Shown: one piece after another, positions 49,428 through 57,068 of the stretch
Numbering within the stretch: position 1 is the stretch's first letter
Layout of the letters: each line of letters begins with the position of its first letter
Assembly: GCA_900314655.1 (NCBI GenBank)
Contig: OMWC01000002.1
Span: 124,001-188,000, forward strand
Direction of reading: 5' to 3'
Length of the DNA: 64,000 bases
Source: an uncultured Prevotellaceae bacterium
Lineage (GTDB): Bacteria; Bacteroidota; Bacteroidia; Bacteroidales; Bacteroidaceae
Made by a program: the position numbers and the translations under genes
The notes under the pieces: model-generated
What the model was told of the DNA's origin: nothing
Databases searched by the model: none
The model's input: the letters and a program-made list of their open reading frames with translations, nothing else

Positions 49428-49435
49428 CAAAAATA
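49428..49435 (-). promoter_or_regulatory. -7 box (TATTTTTG) of the PPi-phosphofructokinase gene
   Basis: Minus-strand TATTTTTG fits TAnnTTTG with a leader of about 40 nt to the ATG at 49385. Confidence 0.6.
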
Positions 49436-49530
49436 CGAAAAAAACAAGATATAAACGTCCATTTCGTTACAAATTTCAATGAAAATCAGAAATTTTCCGA
49501 TTCTTTTACGAAGGTTTAAGAATTTCTTTT

Positions 49531-49538
49531 TATATTTG
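49531..49538 (+). promoter_or_regulatory. -7 box (TATATTTG) of the 49570 gene
   Basis: TATATTTG fits TAnnTTTG and lies 31 nt before the ATG. Confidence 0.65.
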
Positions 49539-49569
49539 CAATATAGAATTAACAAAAAGACAAATAACT

Positions 49570-49842
49570 ATGTCGAACAAAAGAGATTTAAAAAAGACCA
49601 TCAATTACATTTGTAGTGATTTGTTTGCCGAATGTGTGGCCGCATCACTCTACAATGGAAAGCCCGATGAGGACAATGTGAACGCATTGCTCTCCAGTAT
49701 CTTAATGATACAGAATGACTACGTGCGCCGAATCTCACACCCTGAGCCTGGTATGAAACAACAGGATTACTTCAAAAACCTGACTAAAAATTTCAACAAA
49801 CAAGTCAGCGAAATCATTGACCAAATAGCAGCCTTGAACTAG
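49570..49842 (+). CDS. Small conserved-looking hypothetical protein
   Basis: I do not recognise a named family. The 90-residue cytoplasmic protein starts MSNKRDLKKTINYICSDLFAECVAASLYNG and appears entirely helical, with two long amphipathic stretches. It contains two Cys (ICSDLFAEC) and ends IDQIAALN. It has its own consensus promoter and is followed 25 bp later by the acyltransferase gene, so the two are probably cotranscribed. Confidence 0.82.
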   Translation: MSNKRDLKKTINYICSDLFAECVAASLYNGKPDEDNVNALLSSILMIQNDYVRRISHPEPGMKQQDYFKNLTKNFNKQVSEIIDQIAALN

Positions 49843-49867
49843 ATAGAATCATACACTATTTTATATT

Positions 49868-50410
49868 ATGGGTAACTTTTTCAATTGGCTGTTATACAAA
49901 CATTTAGGCTGGACAAAAGAAGTAACTGTCGAACACCCTCAAAAGTATATTATCGCTTTGGCGCCCCACACATCCAACTGGGATTTTGCACTCGGTCAAT
50001 GCTATTCGCGAGCCGAGCATATGCGTATTAATTTCTTGATGAAGAAGGAGTGGTTTTTTTGGCCATTAGGCCCTATTTTCCGAAAATGGGGCGGTGTGCC
50101 TGTTTATCGCTCAAAGCATTCAAGCATGACTGATAATTTGGCAGACGAGGCACGCAAAATGGATGAGTTTCGTCTCTGCATCACACCTGAGGGAACCCGC
50201 TCCCCTAATCCTGAATGGAAGAAGGGCTTCTATTTCATTGCATTAAAGGCAGACATCCCGATTCTGCTTTATGGCATCGATTATGAGCGAAAACTTATAC
50301 AATGTACAAAAAGTATTATTCCGTCAGGTGATTTTGACAAAGATATGGCAGAAATCAAAGCCTATTACAAAGATTTCAAGGGGAAACACCCAGAAAATTT
50401 CGTATTGTAA
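49868..50410 (+). CDS. PlsC-like acyltransferase
   Basis: This 180-residue short acyltransferase has the catalytic motif ALAPHTSNWDFALG (an HxxxxD form, near residue 34), GPIFRKWGGVPVYRSK near residue 71 and the second conserved block LCITPEGTRSPNPEWKKGFYFIAL near residue 103. These match the lysophosphatidic acid acyltransferase family, so it should act on phospholipid or another lipid acceptor at the inner membrane. It lacks the long N-terminal helix of classical PlsC, and the acceptor is not known. It is the second gene after the 49570 hypothetical. Confidence 0.88.
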   Translation: MGNFFNWLLYKHLGWTKEVTVEHPQKYIIALAPHTSNWDFALGQCYSRAEHMRINFLMKKEWFFWPLGPIFRKWGGVPVYRSKHSSMTDNLADEARKMDEFRLCITPEGTRSPNPEWKKGFYFIALKADIPILLYGIDYERKLIQCTKSIIPSGDFDKDMAEIKAYYKDFKGKHPENFVL

Positions 50411-50465
50411 ATCAACAGTTAGTTGTTTTCCTTGCTATTTATTTGGTCATATAAGCAGAAATTCG

Positions 50466-50473
50466 TAATTTTG
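50466..50473 (+). promoter_or_regulatory. -7 box (TAATTTTG) of the golvesin/amidase-like gene
   Basis: TAATTTTG fits TAnnTTTG and lies 23 nt before the ATG at 50497. Confidence 0.6.
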
Positions 50474-50496
50474 TCGGAAAAATAAATAGCAAGTTA

Positions 50497-53220
50497 ATGA
50501 GAAACGCTTTCATACATATATTTAAATCGGATATATTACATACAGGTGTACTGGCCGTTGTTCTCACATTGTGGGGATGCGGCACACCACGGACAATCCA
50601 GAACACACACACCAACAAGCCCACAACCAAGAATACGACGATCATCAAAGAACAGCCCCAAAGTGCACCTCTGCCTCCACAACGCTATTCGGCAAGGGCA
50701 TCGAACATGAAATGGGGTGACATAGACTATACAGGGCCTTCATGGGTAACCAACACTTCTAAACCGTTTGAGATAGACCGCGGACTCCAACATCGTCACC
50801 TAGTGGTATGGCAAAGCCATGGACGCTATTACGATGGTGAGAAAGGTTTCTGGAAATGGCAACGCCCGTTTATCTTCGGTACCACAGAAGACCTTTACAC
50901 TCAAACCATTGTGGTGCCATACCTCATTCCGATGTTAGAGAATGCAGGGGCAAACGTCTTTACTCCCCGCGAACGTGACTGGCAACGCAATGAAGTCATT
51001 GTTGACAATGATCATTCCTCAACAGGAAACTATATTGAAACCAACGGTTCACAAAATTGGCAGAAAACTCCATATCTGGGATTTGCCCAACTGAAAAGAA
51101 TCTATAAGGATGGCGAGAACCCTTTTGTTGCCGGCAGTGCTCGTCAGGTTAAGACCGTGAAATCAGGAAATATCAGTACCATCTGCTATCGGCCGGATAT
51201 TCCAAAATCCGGACAATATGCGGTATATGTAAGCTATCAGACCCTACCTGAAAGCATTGAGGATGCCCGCTATATTGTGTATCACCAAGGCGAAGCCACC
51301 GAATTCCGCGTCAACCAGCAAATGGGAGGTGGCACGTGGGTCTATTTGGGCACTTTCTTCTTTGAGGCCGGAACATCTATCGAAAACTGCGTCCAACTGA
51401 CCAATGAAAGCCGTCATCACGGTCTTGTAACGGCTGATGCGGTGCGCTTTGGCGGCGGTATGGGCAATATAGAGCGAGGCGGCTCTGTTAGCGGACTTCC
51501 GCGTTTTCTTGAGGCTGCCCGATACTCCGCACAATGGGCTGGCATGCCCTACTCTATCTACGGAGGTTACAAAGGTCAGGACGATTATAAAGACGACATC
51601 AATACCCGCTCGCTGATGACGAACTTTGTCGGTGGAGGTTCGCCGTATCTACCTACCAAAGAAGGAATGGGAGTTCCCTTCGAACTATCACTAGCCGTAC
51701 ATAGTGATGCCGGCTATCAGCAGGATTACACTACTCTGAAAGGTTCACTGGCCGTATGCACGACCGATTACAACGACGGTATCCTCAATAGCGGTCTCTC
51801 GCGTCAGACTTCAAAGGAACTGGCACGCAGCATCCTCGACAACGCACAACGTGACATTCAGCGAAAATATGGAAACTGGGTCGTTCGCGCACTTTGGGAC
51901 CGTAACTATTCTGAAACCCGTCTTCCTGAGATTCCCTCCGCAATCTTCGAAACGCTGTCACATCAGAATTTCCCAGATATGGTGATGGGACAAGATCCTA
52001 ATTTCAAGTTTACCCTTGCCCGGAGTATCTATAAAACGTTGTTGCGCTTTTCCGCAGAACGCCATGGAAAGAGTTGTACCGTGGCTCCCTTGGCACCTGC
52101 CTTCCTCAGTGCAGAAGTGGGTGAAAACAATGTGGCCATCCTGAAATGGCGTGAGACACCCGACATGGACGAATCTTCGGCAAATCCTACATCCTACGTT
52201 ATCTACAAAGCCATTGGCAATGGGAGTTTTGACAACGGTACGATCGTAAACGGCACTTCAGCCAAAGTGAAGATTACACCAGGCATTCCCTATCATTTCA
52301 AGATTACGGCTGTCAACCGTGGCGGCGAGAGCTTCCCTTCGGAAGTGCTTTCCACACTCAGCCAGCCCAATGCACAAAAGACGGTTCTTGTTGTTAATGG
52401 TTTCCACCGGTTGTCTGCTCCAGCAGTTATCAACAATGATTCTCTGCAGGGTTTTGATTTCAATAGAGACCCTGGTGTAAGCTATATGAGAACTGCCGGA
52501 TGGAGTGGCCGCCAACAATGCTTCGACAAGAAATCCATCGGAATAGAAGGCCCAGGAGGGCTCGGTTACAGCGGACAGGAATGGCAGGGGATGGTGATAG
52601 CAGGAAACACCTTCGACTATGTGCGTACGCACACCGAAGCCATCAGCCATTCTACAATCTATAATGTTTGCAGTTGTTCATCCGTAGCTGTAGAAGAAGG
52701 CCGTGAAGACATTATGAAATACCATTGTGTTGACCTGATTCTCGGACTGGAGAAATATGCTCCCCACCAATTAGTTTACTACAAGACATTCACGCCAAAG
52801 ATGCAGGAACGTCTGGCTGCCTATGCTCAGACGGGAGGTGCCATTCTGGTGAGCGGATCGTATGTGGGGTCAGATATGACTTCTGAGTCCGAACGCCAGT
52901 TCCTTGACAATGTACTTCACTTACAATTAGCTGGCACACAAATGATGAACACCAACCCAATCATCAACGGACTTGGTACAAGAATAGACATTTACCGCAC
53001 ACTCAACGAAGAGCACTATGCAGCCACGGCCCCCGATATTATCCAACCCACAGGACAAGCATTCCCAGCAATGACCTATCAGGACCAGACATCGGCTGCC
53101 GTAGCCTATCAGGGACAAATTTACCATTCATTTACGATGGGCTTCCCCTTTGAATGCATCATATCACCTTCAAAGAGGGCCAGCATTATGAGCGGAATAC
53201 TGAAATTCCTGATGCCATAG
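50497..53220 (+). CDS. Golvesin-domain / amidase-like exported protein with FN3 domain
   Basis: This 907-residue exported protein has a hydrophobic start followed by LTLWGCG, a possible lipobox. The N-terminal enzymatic-type region has HLVVWQSHGRYY (about residue 100), TIVVPYLIPMLENAGANVFTPRERD, SLAVHSDAGYQ near residue 403 and a Glu in SAIFETLSHQNFPD near residue 485. That is the layout of an N-acetylmuramoyl-L-alanine amidase with an inserted golvesin-like beta domain (SGQYAVYVSYQTLPESIEDARYIVYHQGEATEFRVNQQMGGGTWVYLGTFFF). An FN3 domain (about 535-620) and an uncharacterised C-terminal domain follow. Relatives are sometimes called xanthan lyase; I see no evidence for that activity. Confidence 0.82.
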   Translation: MRNAFIHIFKSDILHTGVLAVVLTLWGCGTPRTIQNTHTNKPTTKNTTIIKEQPQSAPLPPQRYSARASNMKWGDIDYTGPSWVTNTSKPFEIDRGLQHRHLVVWQSHGRYYDGEKGFWKWQRPFIFGTTEDLYTQTIVVPYLIPMLENAGANVFTPRERDWQRNEVIVDNDHSSTGNYIETNGSQNWQKTPYLGFAQLKRIYKDGENPFVAGSARQVKTVKSGNISTICYRPDIPKSGQYAVYVSYQTLPESIEDARYIVYHQGEATEFRVNQQMGGGTWVYLGTFFFEAGTSIENCVQLTNESRHHGLVTADAVRFGGGMGNIERGGSVSGLPRFLEAARYSAQWAGMPYSIYGGYKGQDDYKDDINTRSLMTNFVGGGSPYLPTKEGMGVPFELSLAVHSDAGYQQDYTTLKGSLAVCTTDYNDGILNSGLSRQTSKELARSILDNAQRDIQRKYGNWVVRALWDRNYSETRLPEIPSAIFETLSHQNFPDMVMGQDPNFKFTLARSIYKTLLRFSAERHGKSCTVAPLAPAFLSAEVGENNVAILKWRETPDMDESSANPTSYVIYKAIGNGSFDNGTIVNGTSAKVKITPGIPYHFKITAVNRGGESFPSEVLSTLSQPNAQKTVLVVNGFHRLSAPAVINNDSLQGFDFNRDPGVSYMRTAGWSGRQQCFDKKSIGIEGPGGLGYSGQEWQGMVIAGNTFDYVRTHTEAISHSTIYNVCSCSSVAVEEGREDIMKYHCVDLILGLEKYAPHQLVYYKTFTPKMQERLAAYAQTGGAILVSGSYVGSDMTSESERQFLDNVLHLQLAGTQMMNTNPIINGLGTRIDIYRTLNEEHYAATAPDIIQPTGQAFPAMTYQDQTSAAVAYQGQIYHSFTMGFPFECIISPSKRASIMSGILKFLMP

Positions 53221-53252
53221 AAATAATGATTCAAAACAAAAGTATCTGAAAT

Positions 53253-53573
53253 ATGAAAATACAAGCAAACGCTTCGGGAACACGAAGCATCGAAGTAAAT
53301 GAGAAGCATCTCACCACGTTGAAGAAGTATGCGTTGCTGAAAAACCTTATCGACAGCAATGGCATCATCGACGAGGATGTGCTCGACAAACTGAAGTTCA
53401 ACTGTCGTTCCATCCTGGAAAGCCAGCCTTCGATTGACAAGGAACTAATGGATCTCTGCCTTGACGTCATTTATAACACCAACATGAAGGCCATCGGTCT
53501 ACAGAATCTCGTTCTGCTCTATGTGGAATGGGAATCCAAGGAATCTACCCAACAAGAAAAGGCCGAAGAATAA
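53253..53573 (+). CDS. Small hypothetical protein
   Basis: I do not recognise this 106-residue protein. It starts MKIQANASGTRSIEVNEKHLTTLKKYALLKNLI, is helical and charged, and ends in a Glu/Gln-rich tail (SKESTQQEKAEE). No signal or membrane segment is seen. It lies 32 bp after the golvesin/amidase-like gene and 6 bp before the YgiQ gene, so it is likely cotranscribed with ygiQ. Confidence 0.78.
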   Translation: MKIQANASGTRSIEVNEKHLTTLKKYALLKNLIDSNGIIDEDVLDKLKFNCRSILESQPSIDKELMDLCLDVIYNTNMKAIGLQNLVLLYVEWESKESTQQEKAEE

Positions 53574-53579
53574 GACGGA

Positions 53580-55550
53580 ATGGTAAACAGCCACCAGTTG
53601 ACCGATTTCCTGCCTACTACCAAAAAGGAAGTAGAACTGAAGGGATGGGATGAACTTGATGTCATCCTATTCTCTGGTGATGCATACGTAGATCATCCAT
53701 CGTTCGGTGCAGCTGTCATCGGGCGTGTACTGGAGTCAAAAGGATATCGGGTGGCCATTGTTCCACAACCAGACTGGCATGGTGATTTCAGGGACTTTAA
53801 GAAATTGGGACGTCCGCGCCTGTTTTTCGGGATATCACCAGGTTGTATGGATTCCATGGTAAATAAATACACGGCCAACCGTAGGCTACGCTCCGAGGAT
53901 GCCTACAGTCCTGACGGACGTCACGACTGTCGCCCGGAATATCCCACCATCGTCTATTCACAGATTCTACGCAAGCTGTATCCCGATGTCCCCATAGTGC
54001 TTGGTGGAATTGAGGCATCCCTACGGCGTCTTACTCATTACGATTATTGGCAAGACAAACTTATGAAGTGCATACTCATACCCAGCGGGGCGGACATCAT
54101 CAGTTATGGGATGGGCGAAAAAACAATTGTAAGGATTGCCGAAGAACTGGAAAAGGGACGACAAATAGATACTATCCGCGAACTTCCACAGACGGTCTAT
54201 CTGAGTCGCCCAGAAGATATACCAGGCGGAATTACGGATGAAGACATCGTGTTGCATAGTCACGAAGAATGCCTTCGCAACAAAAAGGCCGAAGCCGAAA
54301 ACTTCCGCCATATTGAGGAAGAATCCAACAAGATGCACGCCCAACGATTGTTGCAGGCTGTTGACGGATTCTACGTAGTGGTAAATCCACCCTACCCTCC
54401 GATGACGACAGCCGAACTGGATGCATCATTCGATCTGCCTTACACACGCGTGCCTCACCCGAAATATAAGAACAAGCGCATCCCGGCCTACGAGATGATT
54501 AAGCATTCGGTCAACATCCATCGCGGATGCTTCGGGGGGTGTGCGTTCTGTACAATTTCTGCCCATCAAGGTAAGTTTATAGCCTGCCGTTCCAAGGAGA
54601 GCATACTCAAAGAGGTAAAAGAGGTGGTACAGTTGCCAGACTTCAAAGGGTATCTGAGTGACCTGGGAGGACCTTCGGCCAATATGTATGGCATGCATGG
54701 CAAGAACCTCAAAGCATGCGAACGTTGCAAGCGTCCATCATGCATCCATCCTGCCATCTGTCCTAACCTCAATGCCGACCATTCGGCTATTCTTGACATC
54801 TATCATGCTGTGGATGCGCTTCCACAAATCAAAAAGAGTTTTATAGGCAGTGGTGTACGCTATGACTTGTTGCTATATCGTTCTGATGATGAGAAATCCA
54901 ACAAAGCAGCAGAGCAATATACCCGCGAACTTATCTGCCGCCATGTCAGCGGACGACTGAAAGTGGCTCCCGAACATACTTCAGACCGGGTGCTCCATCT
55001 GATGCGCAAGCCTTCATTCAAGCAGTTTCATCAGTTCAAGCGTATCTTTGACCGCATCAACAGTCAGGAAAACCTGCGCCAGCAACTCATTCCGTATTTC
55101 ATATCTTCCCACCCTGGATGCAGGGAGGAAGACATGGCAGAACTGGCTGTAGAAACAAAACAACTCGATTTCCAACTGGAACAGGTGCAGGACTTCACTC
55201 CCACCCCAATGACCGTGGCCACAGAAACATGGTACACTGGCTATGACCCTTACACACTTGAACCTGTGTTCAGCGCCAAGACCCAGAAAGAAAAACTGGC
55301 CCAACGGCAGTTCTTCTTCTGGTACAAGCCCGAGGAACGCAGCGGTATAGAACAGTCGCTCCGGAGGATTGGCCGGGCAGACCTTATCAAAAAACTATAT
55401 GATGGAAATTCTCGAACAGCAACTTATCGGAAAGAAGAACCAAGAGACATGCGAGGACGCAATAGTCGTTACAACTCATCATCTGGCGGTAATCGACGGC
55501 AGCACCAGCAAAACCAACCGAAGCATTCAACCAGGGGTAAGAAACGGTAG
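53580..55550 (+). CDS. YgiQ-family radical SAM protein
   Basis: This 656-residue radical SAM protein belongs to the YgiQ family, whose function is not established. It starts with the family N terminus (FLPTTKKEVELKGWDELDVILFSGDAYVDHPSFGAA). The [4Fe-4S] motif is IHRGCFGGCAFCTIS (CxxxCxxC, cysteines about 316, 320, 323). A further cluster-like CERCKRPSCIHPAICPNL lies near residue 384, and the C-terminal domain includes FTPTPMTVATETWYTGYDP. The last 45 residues are a basic Asn/Ser/Gln/Arg-rich tail. That tail is encoded in DNA that also encodes the start of the next gene in another frame. Confidence 0.94.
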   Translation: MVNSHQLTDFLPTTKKEVELKGWDELDVILFSGDAYVDHPSFGAAVIGRVLESKGYRVAIVPQPDWHGDFRDFKKLGRPRLFFGISPGCMDSMVNKYTANRRLRSEDAYSPDGRHDCRPEYPTIVYSQILRKLYPDVPIVLGGIEASLRRLTHYDYWQDKLMKCILIPSGADIISYGMGEKTIVRIAEELEKGRQIDTIRELPQTVYLSRPEDIPGGITDEDIVLHSHEECLRNKKAEAENFRHIEEESNKMHAQRLLQAVDGFYVVVNPPYPPMTTAELDASFDLPYTRVPHPKYKNKRIPAYEMIKHSVNIHRGCFGGCAFCTISAHQGKFIACRSKESILKEVKEVVQLPDFKGYLSDLGGPSANMYGMHGKNLKACERCKRPSCIHPAICPNLNADHSAILDIYHAVDALPQIKKSFIGSGVRYDLLLYRSDDEKSNKAAEQYTRELICRHVSGRLKVAPEHTSDRVLHLMRKPSFKQFHQFKRIFDRINSQENLRQQLIPYFISSHPGCREEDMAELAVETKQLDFQLEQVQDFTPTPMTVATETWYTGYDPYTLEPVFSAKTQKEKLAQRQFFFWYKPEERSGIEQSLRRIGRADLIKKLYDGNSRTATYRKEEPRDMRGRNSRYNSSSGGNRRQHQQNQPKHSTRGKKR

Positions 55551-56202
55551 GTATGCGATGATGCTTGCATCGCAATGCATTGAGAATCTTCCAGCCGAAG
55601 CAACATGTGAGGATTTCTGCCAAAGCGTCACGGCATCATTTGCCGCCATCTATGAATCCCATCACTATAGTGAAGACTACATCACCGAACACCCTGAGGA
55701 ACGGCTCACATGCAGTGCCGCCGTATATAGCATCCACCATCGGGAAATATGGATGATTGGCGACTGCCAATGTCTCGTTGACGGTAAACTCTACGAGAAT
55801 CCCAAACCGATGGAAGCCGCCAACGCTGCCAAGCGAATTGCCTATATTCGTGAAAACAGGCTCAGCGAGTCTTCCATTCGCGAACACGATGAAGGACGCG
55901 ATCACATCATTAACGACATCATCGCCTCCATGCACCTTCAGAACAAGACCTTCTCTGTCATCGACGGCACTCCTATATATATAAAAGGTGTAAAGCACAT
56001 TCCCACCGGGGATGCACATGAGATAGTCCTTGCCACAGATGGATATCCATTCTTGCATACCACTTTGGCTGAGAGTGAAGCCGCACTTCAGGACCTGCTC
56101 CAGAAAGACCCGTGTTGCCTGGAAATCTTCCAAGCCACAAAGGCATGTATGAAGGGTCAAGTAAGTTATGACGACCGCGCCTATTTGCGTTTCAACATCT
56201 GA
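55399..56202 (+). CDS. PP2C-like protein phosphatase domain protein, overlapping ygiQ
   Basis: This protein of about 267 residues starts MMEILEQQLIGKKNQETCEDAIVVTTHHLAVIDGSTSK. The pattern of an early Glu/Asp pair (CEDA) followed by VIDGSTSK resembles the first metal-binding motifs of PP2C phosphatases. Later it has WMIGDCQCLVDGKLY near residue 115 and EIVLATDGYPF near residue 212, fitting the central and final Asp motifs. The start at 55399 (or the ATG at 55402) lies 150 bp inside ygiQ in a different frame; a TTG at 55369 is a further candidate. The overlap is unusually long for two seemingly real proteins. The substrate is unknown. Confidence 0.75.
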   Translation: MMEILEQQLIGKKNQETCEDAIVVTTHHLAVIDGSTSKTNRSIQPGVRNGRYAMMLASQCIENLPAEATCEDFCQSVTASFAAIYESHHYSEDYITEHPEERLTCSAAVYSIHHREIWMIGDCQCLVDGKLYENPKPMEAANAAKRIAYIRENRLSESSIREHDEGRDHIINDIIASMHLQNKTFSVIDGTPIYIKGVKHIPTGDAHEIVLATDGYPFLHTTLAESEAALQDLLQKDPCCLEIFQATKACMKGQVSYDDRAYLRFNI

Positions 56203-56251
56203 AAAAAACTTATATTTCACCCGATTATTTGGTAAAGAAACCAAAAAGCAT

Positions 56252-56259
56252 TATCTTTG
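56252..56259 (+). promoter_or_regulatory. -7 box (TATCTTTG) of the LuxR-type regulator, 4 nt from ATG
   Basis: TATCTTTG ends at 56259 and the ATG begins at 56264. Any transcript from this box would start at or inside the start codon, predicting leaderless translation. Confidence 0.65.
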
Positions 56260-56263
56260 CAAA

Positions 56264-56851
56264 ATGCAAACAAGACCAAAGATAGCCATTATAGATCCCA
56301 ACACCCTTTCCGCGCTTGGGCTGAAAGGTATGCTACAGAATGTCATGCCTATCATGACAGTTGATATCTATGGTTCGTTTGCTGAGTTTACGACAAGCAA
56401 TACAGACGAGTATTTCCACTATTTCACGAATGTAAACATCGTGCTCGACAATCGGGATTTCTTCAATGAGCAACGGCTTAAGACCATTGTGCTCACTACC
56501 TCACCAGAGAATCAGCCCACAGGGTTTCATTGCCTTTGCATCAATGTACCAGAACGCCAACTGGTTCACTCACTCCTGATGATGCAGCAACATGCCCATC
56601 CCCATGGCAAGAACCTCCCGCCATTGTCCGAAGTACTTCAGCAGAAAATTCTTTCCGATCGTGAAATAGAGGTGATGAACCTTATCGTACAGGGATTTAT
56701 CAACAAGGAAATTGCCGACAAACTCAATATTGGTCTTGCCACGGTTGTCACCCATCGCAAGAACATTATGGATAAGCTTGGCGTAAAATCCGTGTCAGCC
56801 CTAACCATCTATGCCGTCATGCATGGCTATGTTGACATCAATACCATTTGA
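56264..56851 (+). CDS. LuxR-family response regulator with degenerate receiver
   Basis: This 195-residue transcription factor begins MQTRPKIAIIDPNTLSALGLKGMLQNVMP, a receiver-like opening. The phospho-acceptor region does not show a clear Asp in the expected strand context (NVNIVLDNRDFF), so phosphorylation is doubtful. The C-terminal LuxR helix-turn-helix is clear: LSDREIEVMNLIVQGFINKEIADKLNIGLATVVTHRKNIMDKLGVKSVSALTIYAV (about residues 128-183). The frame is open 32 codons upstream, overlapping the PP2C-like gene. The start at 56264 fits the family and the promoter. The first unit of repeat array D overlaps its stop codon. Confidence 0.9.
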   Translation: MQTRPKIAIIDPNTLSALGLKGMLQNVMPIMTVDIYGSFAEFTTSNTDEYFHYFTNVNIVLDNRDFFNEQRLKTIVLTTSPENQPTGFHCLCINVPERQLVHSLLMMQQHAHPHGKNLPPLSEVLQQKILSDREIEVMNLIVQGFINKEIADKLNIGLATVVTHRKNIMDKLGVKSVSALTIYAVMHGYVDINTI

Positions 56852-56955
56852 GCCGATGATACTTTGACTTCCAGCGGATGATACTTTGACCTTCAACGGA
56901 TGATACTTTTGACCTTCAACGGATGATACTTTGGAAGTCATTGGATGATACTTTG
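56850..56955 (-). repeat. 22-bp tandem repeat array D (5 units, reverse orientation)
   Basis: On the plus strand the cores read CAACGGATGATACTTTG, the reverse complement of arrays A-C. Units cover 56850-56866, 56872-56888, 56894-56910, 56917-56933 and 56939-56955. Spacing is 22 bp except for one 23-bp step, where an extra T turns ACTTTG into ACTTTTG. The first and last units are the most degenerate (GAGCCGATG and CATTGGATG). The array begins within the stop codon of the LuxR gene and lies between convergent genes. Confidence 0.95.
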
Positions 56956-56972
56956 AATTTGTGCTTAAATCA

Positions 56973-57002
56973 ATGGGCGCCCGATTCACATCGAACGCCC
57001 AT
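56973..57002 (-). terminator. Possible terminator downstream of galE
   Basis: ATGGGCG (56973-56979) pairs with CGCCCAT (56996-57002) around a 16-nt loop. In the leftward direction TTTGATTTAAG follows, a weak T-rich tail. It is 67-95 bp past the galE stop, next to array D. Confidence 0.45.
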
Positions 57003-57068
57003 AACAACACAAACACAAAATAATGACGGGCTAACCGCCAATGATTTATATATGACTACATATATTCA

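Noticed and set aside
53580..56202. Frameshift splitting one gene into ygiQ and the PP2C-like frame
   Set aside because: The YgiQ C-terminal domain is complete before the overlap and the PP2C-like sequence has its own start-type motifs, so these are two proteins and not one broken gene.
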